Shown: in pieces, positions 5,508 through 6,521 of the stretch
Numbering within the stretch: position 1 is the first letter of the stretch
Layout: each line of letters begins with the position of its first letter
Source: Gemmatimonadota bacterium
Lineage (GTDB): Bacteria > Gemmatimonadota > Gemmatimonadetes > Gemmatimonadales > GWC2-71-9
Assembly (NCBI GenBank): GCA_025360265.1
Contig: JANYCP010000284.1
Location: forward strand, 1-6,521
Reading direction: 5' to 3'
Length of the DNA: 6,521 nucleotides
Notes under the pieces: generated by a model
What the model was told of the DNA's origin: nothing
Databases searched by the model: none
The model's input: the letters and a program-made list of their open reading frames with translations, nothing else
Program-made: the position numbers and the translations under genes

Positions 5508-6260
5508 ATGAGCGTCAGTTTGCTGGATCTCTGGACCCAGGCCGGCCCGTTCGCCAAGGGCATCGTGATCACGCTGTTGATCATGTCGATCTTCTCGCTC
5601 ACGATCGTGGTGCAGAAGTTGATCAAGATCAAGAAGAGCGAGTCGGCAACCCGCAAGTTCGCGCCGCAGTTCTCGCGCGCCATTCAGGAAGAGAATCTCG
5701 ACCAGGCCATCACGCTGGCTGAGAAGAACAAGGATTCGCACGTGGCCCGTGTGCTGGGCGGCGCGCTGTCCGAGGTCAAGCCACTGCTTCGCGATCGTGC
5801 CACGGTGACGGCAGCCGATATCAACTCGGCCGAGCGTGCGGTTGAACGGCAGATGTTGATCGTGCTCTCCGAGTTCAAGCGTGGCTCAGGCGTGCTGGGT
5901 ACTGTCGGCGCGACGGCGCCGTTCGTCGGCCTGCTCGGCACCACGATGGGTATCGTCAACGCATTCCAGGCCATGTCGGCTGCGGGCGGCGCGTCGGGCG
6001 GCCTGGCCGGCATCGGTTCTGGTATCGCCGAAGCACTGATCACGACCGCATTCGGCCTCATCGTCGCGATTCCGGCCGTGTGGGCGTACAACTACTTCAC
6101 GACGAAGACGGAAAACCTCGTCGTGGAAATGACCTACACGTCCAAGGAACTGATCGACTACCTGATCAAGAGCGTGGGGAGCGAGTTCGGCCGCTCGATC
6201 TTCACCAAGGAATTCCAGGCTACGAAGGCGGTAAGCGGCAGTGGCCATATCCACGGGTAG
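5508..6260 (+). CDS. exbB: ExbB, MotA/TolQ/ExbB proton channel protein
   Basis: A 250-residue inner-membrane protein that forms the pentameric scaffold of the TonB motor. ATG 5508 has GAGAGG (5495-5500) 7 nt upstream; the nearby ATG at 5501 is out of frame. Three membrane helices are seen: about 17-37, about 127-150 (GATAPFVGLLGTTMGI) and about 172-193 (IAEALITTAFGLIVAIPAV), with a large cytoplasmic loop between the first two, as in the family. Thr136 lies in the second helix. Glu175 and Thr180 match by motif the E176/T181 pair of E. coli ExbB needed for proton movement. Its upstream partner is tonB and its 3' end overlaps exbD by 20 nt. TolQ is the main alternative, but the adjacent tonB favours ExbB. 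Confidence 0.95.
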   Translation: MSVSLLDLWTQAGPFAKGIVITLLIMSIFSLTIVVQKLIKIKKSESATRKFAPQFSRAIQEENLDQAITLAEKNKDSHVARVLGGALSEVKPLLRDRATVTAADINSAERAVERQMLIVLSEFKRGSGVLGTVGATAPFVGLLGTTMGIVNAFQAMSAAGGASGGLAGIGSGIAEALITTAFGLIVAIPAVWAYNYFTTKTENLVVEMTYTSKELIDYLIKSVGSEFGRSIFTKEFQATKAVSGSGHIHG

Positions 6261-6521
6261 CAGTCAGGGGCAGGTCAATGCGAACATCAACGTGACGCCG
6301 ATGATCGACGTCATGTTGGTGCTCCTGATCATTTTCATGATCGTCGCCCCGTTGCTCGAAGCTGGTTTCAAGGCGACGATGCCGAGCGCTTCCAACGTGA
6401 CGAAGGCGCCGGAAGACAAGGATGAGATCACGCTTGGACTTGATGCCGAAGGGAAGTTCTTCGTTAATAAGGTAGAGATGACCAAAGAACAGGCCGAGGC
6501 GCAGCTGACAGAGAAGTACGC
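6241..6521 (+). CDS. exbD: ExbD/TolR family protein, N-terminal part (truncated by window)
   Basis: An open frame running off the right edge, with about 93 codons visible. GTG 6241 is the first start possible, because an in-frame TAA lies at 6232-6234; it overlaps the end of exbB by 20 nt, consistent with coupled translation. A short polar N-terminus is followed by NVTPMIDVMLVLLIIFMIV: the transmembrane helix at about 22-43 carrying Asp23, the family's essential proton-carrying aspartate (Asp25 in E. coli ExbD). Residues from about 45 begin the periplasmic domain (DEITLGLDAEGKFFVN). ExbD works as a dimer in the pore of the ExbB pentamer. TolR is the alternative within the family; the neighbouring tonB and exbB favour ExbD. 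Confidence 0.93.
   Translation, partial: MAISTGSSQGQVNANINVTPMIDVMLVLLIIFMIVAPLLEAGFKATMPSASNVTKAPEDKDEITLGLDAEGKFFVNKVEMTKEQAEAQLTEKY

Overview
The window is GC-rich and gene-dense, all on the + strand, and comes from a Gram-negative bacterium with an outer membrane, since it carries TonB, ExbB and ExbD. GTG starts predominate and several genes overlap by 4 nt. The style of the TonB/ExbB/ExbD proteins (short TonB with an SxxxH membrane anchor and a long proline run, GTG starts) reminds me of Gemmatimonadota. That placement is an impression, not a demonstrated assignment.

Region 1 (1-4594) reads as one tightly packed operon of six genes: the 3' end of an Fe/Mn superoxide dismutase, an AhpE/BCP-like peroxiredoxin, a small putative lipoprotein with an NTF2/SnoaL-like look, a soluble GAF-like/PAS histidine kinase, an OmpR-family response regulator, and a membrane-bound HAMP histidine kinase. 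Every junction is a 4-nt stop/start overlap or direct abutment, so translational coupling along the whole set is likely. The inferred theme is superoxide and peroxide removal joined to a signalling module in which two different kinases flank a single regulator.

Region 2 (4595-4732) is a 138-nt gap with no convincing sigma-70 promoter or terminator. It does hold several short complementary segments that could form alternative hairpins, one of which covers the tonB ribosome binding site.

Region 3 (4733-6521) is a classical tonB-exbB-exbD energy-transduction operon. TonB and ExbB are complete and ExbD runs off the right edge. The ExbB/ExbD proton channel powers TonB, which opens outer-membrane receptors for iron complexes, vitamins or polymers. 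No receptor gene is visible. I found no mobile element, CRISPR array, tRNA or rRNA. The most unusual aspects are the coupled SOD-peroxiredoxin-lipoprotein-kinase-regulator-kinase arrangement and the possible structured leader of tonB.
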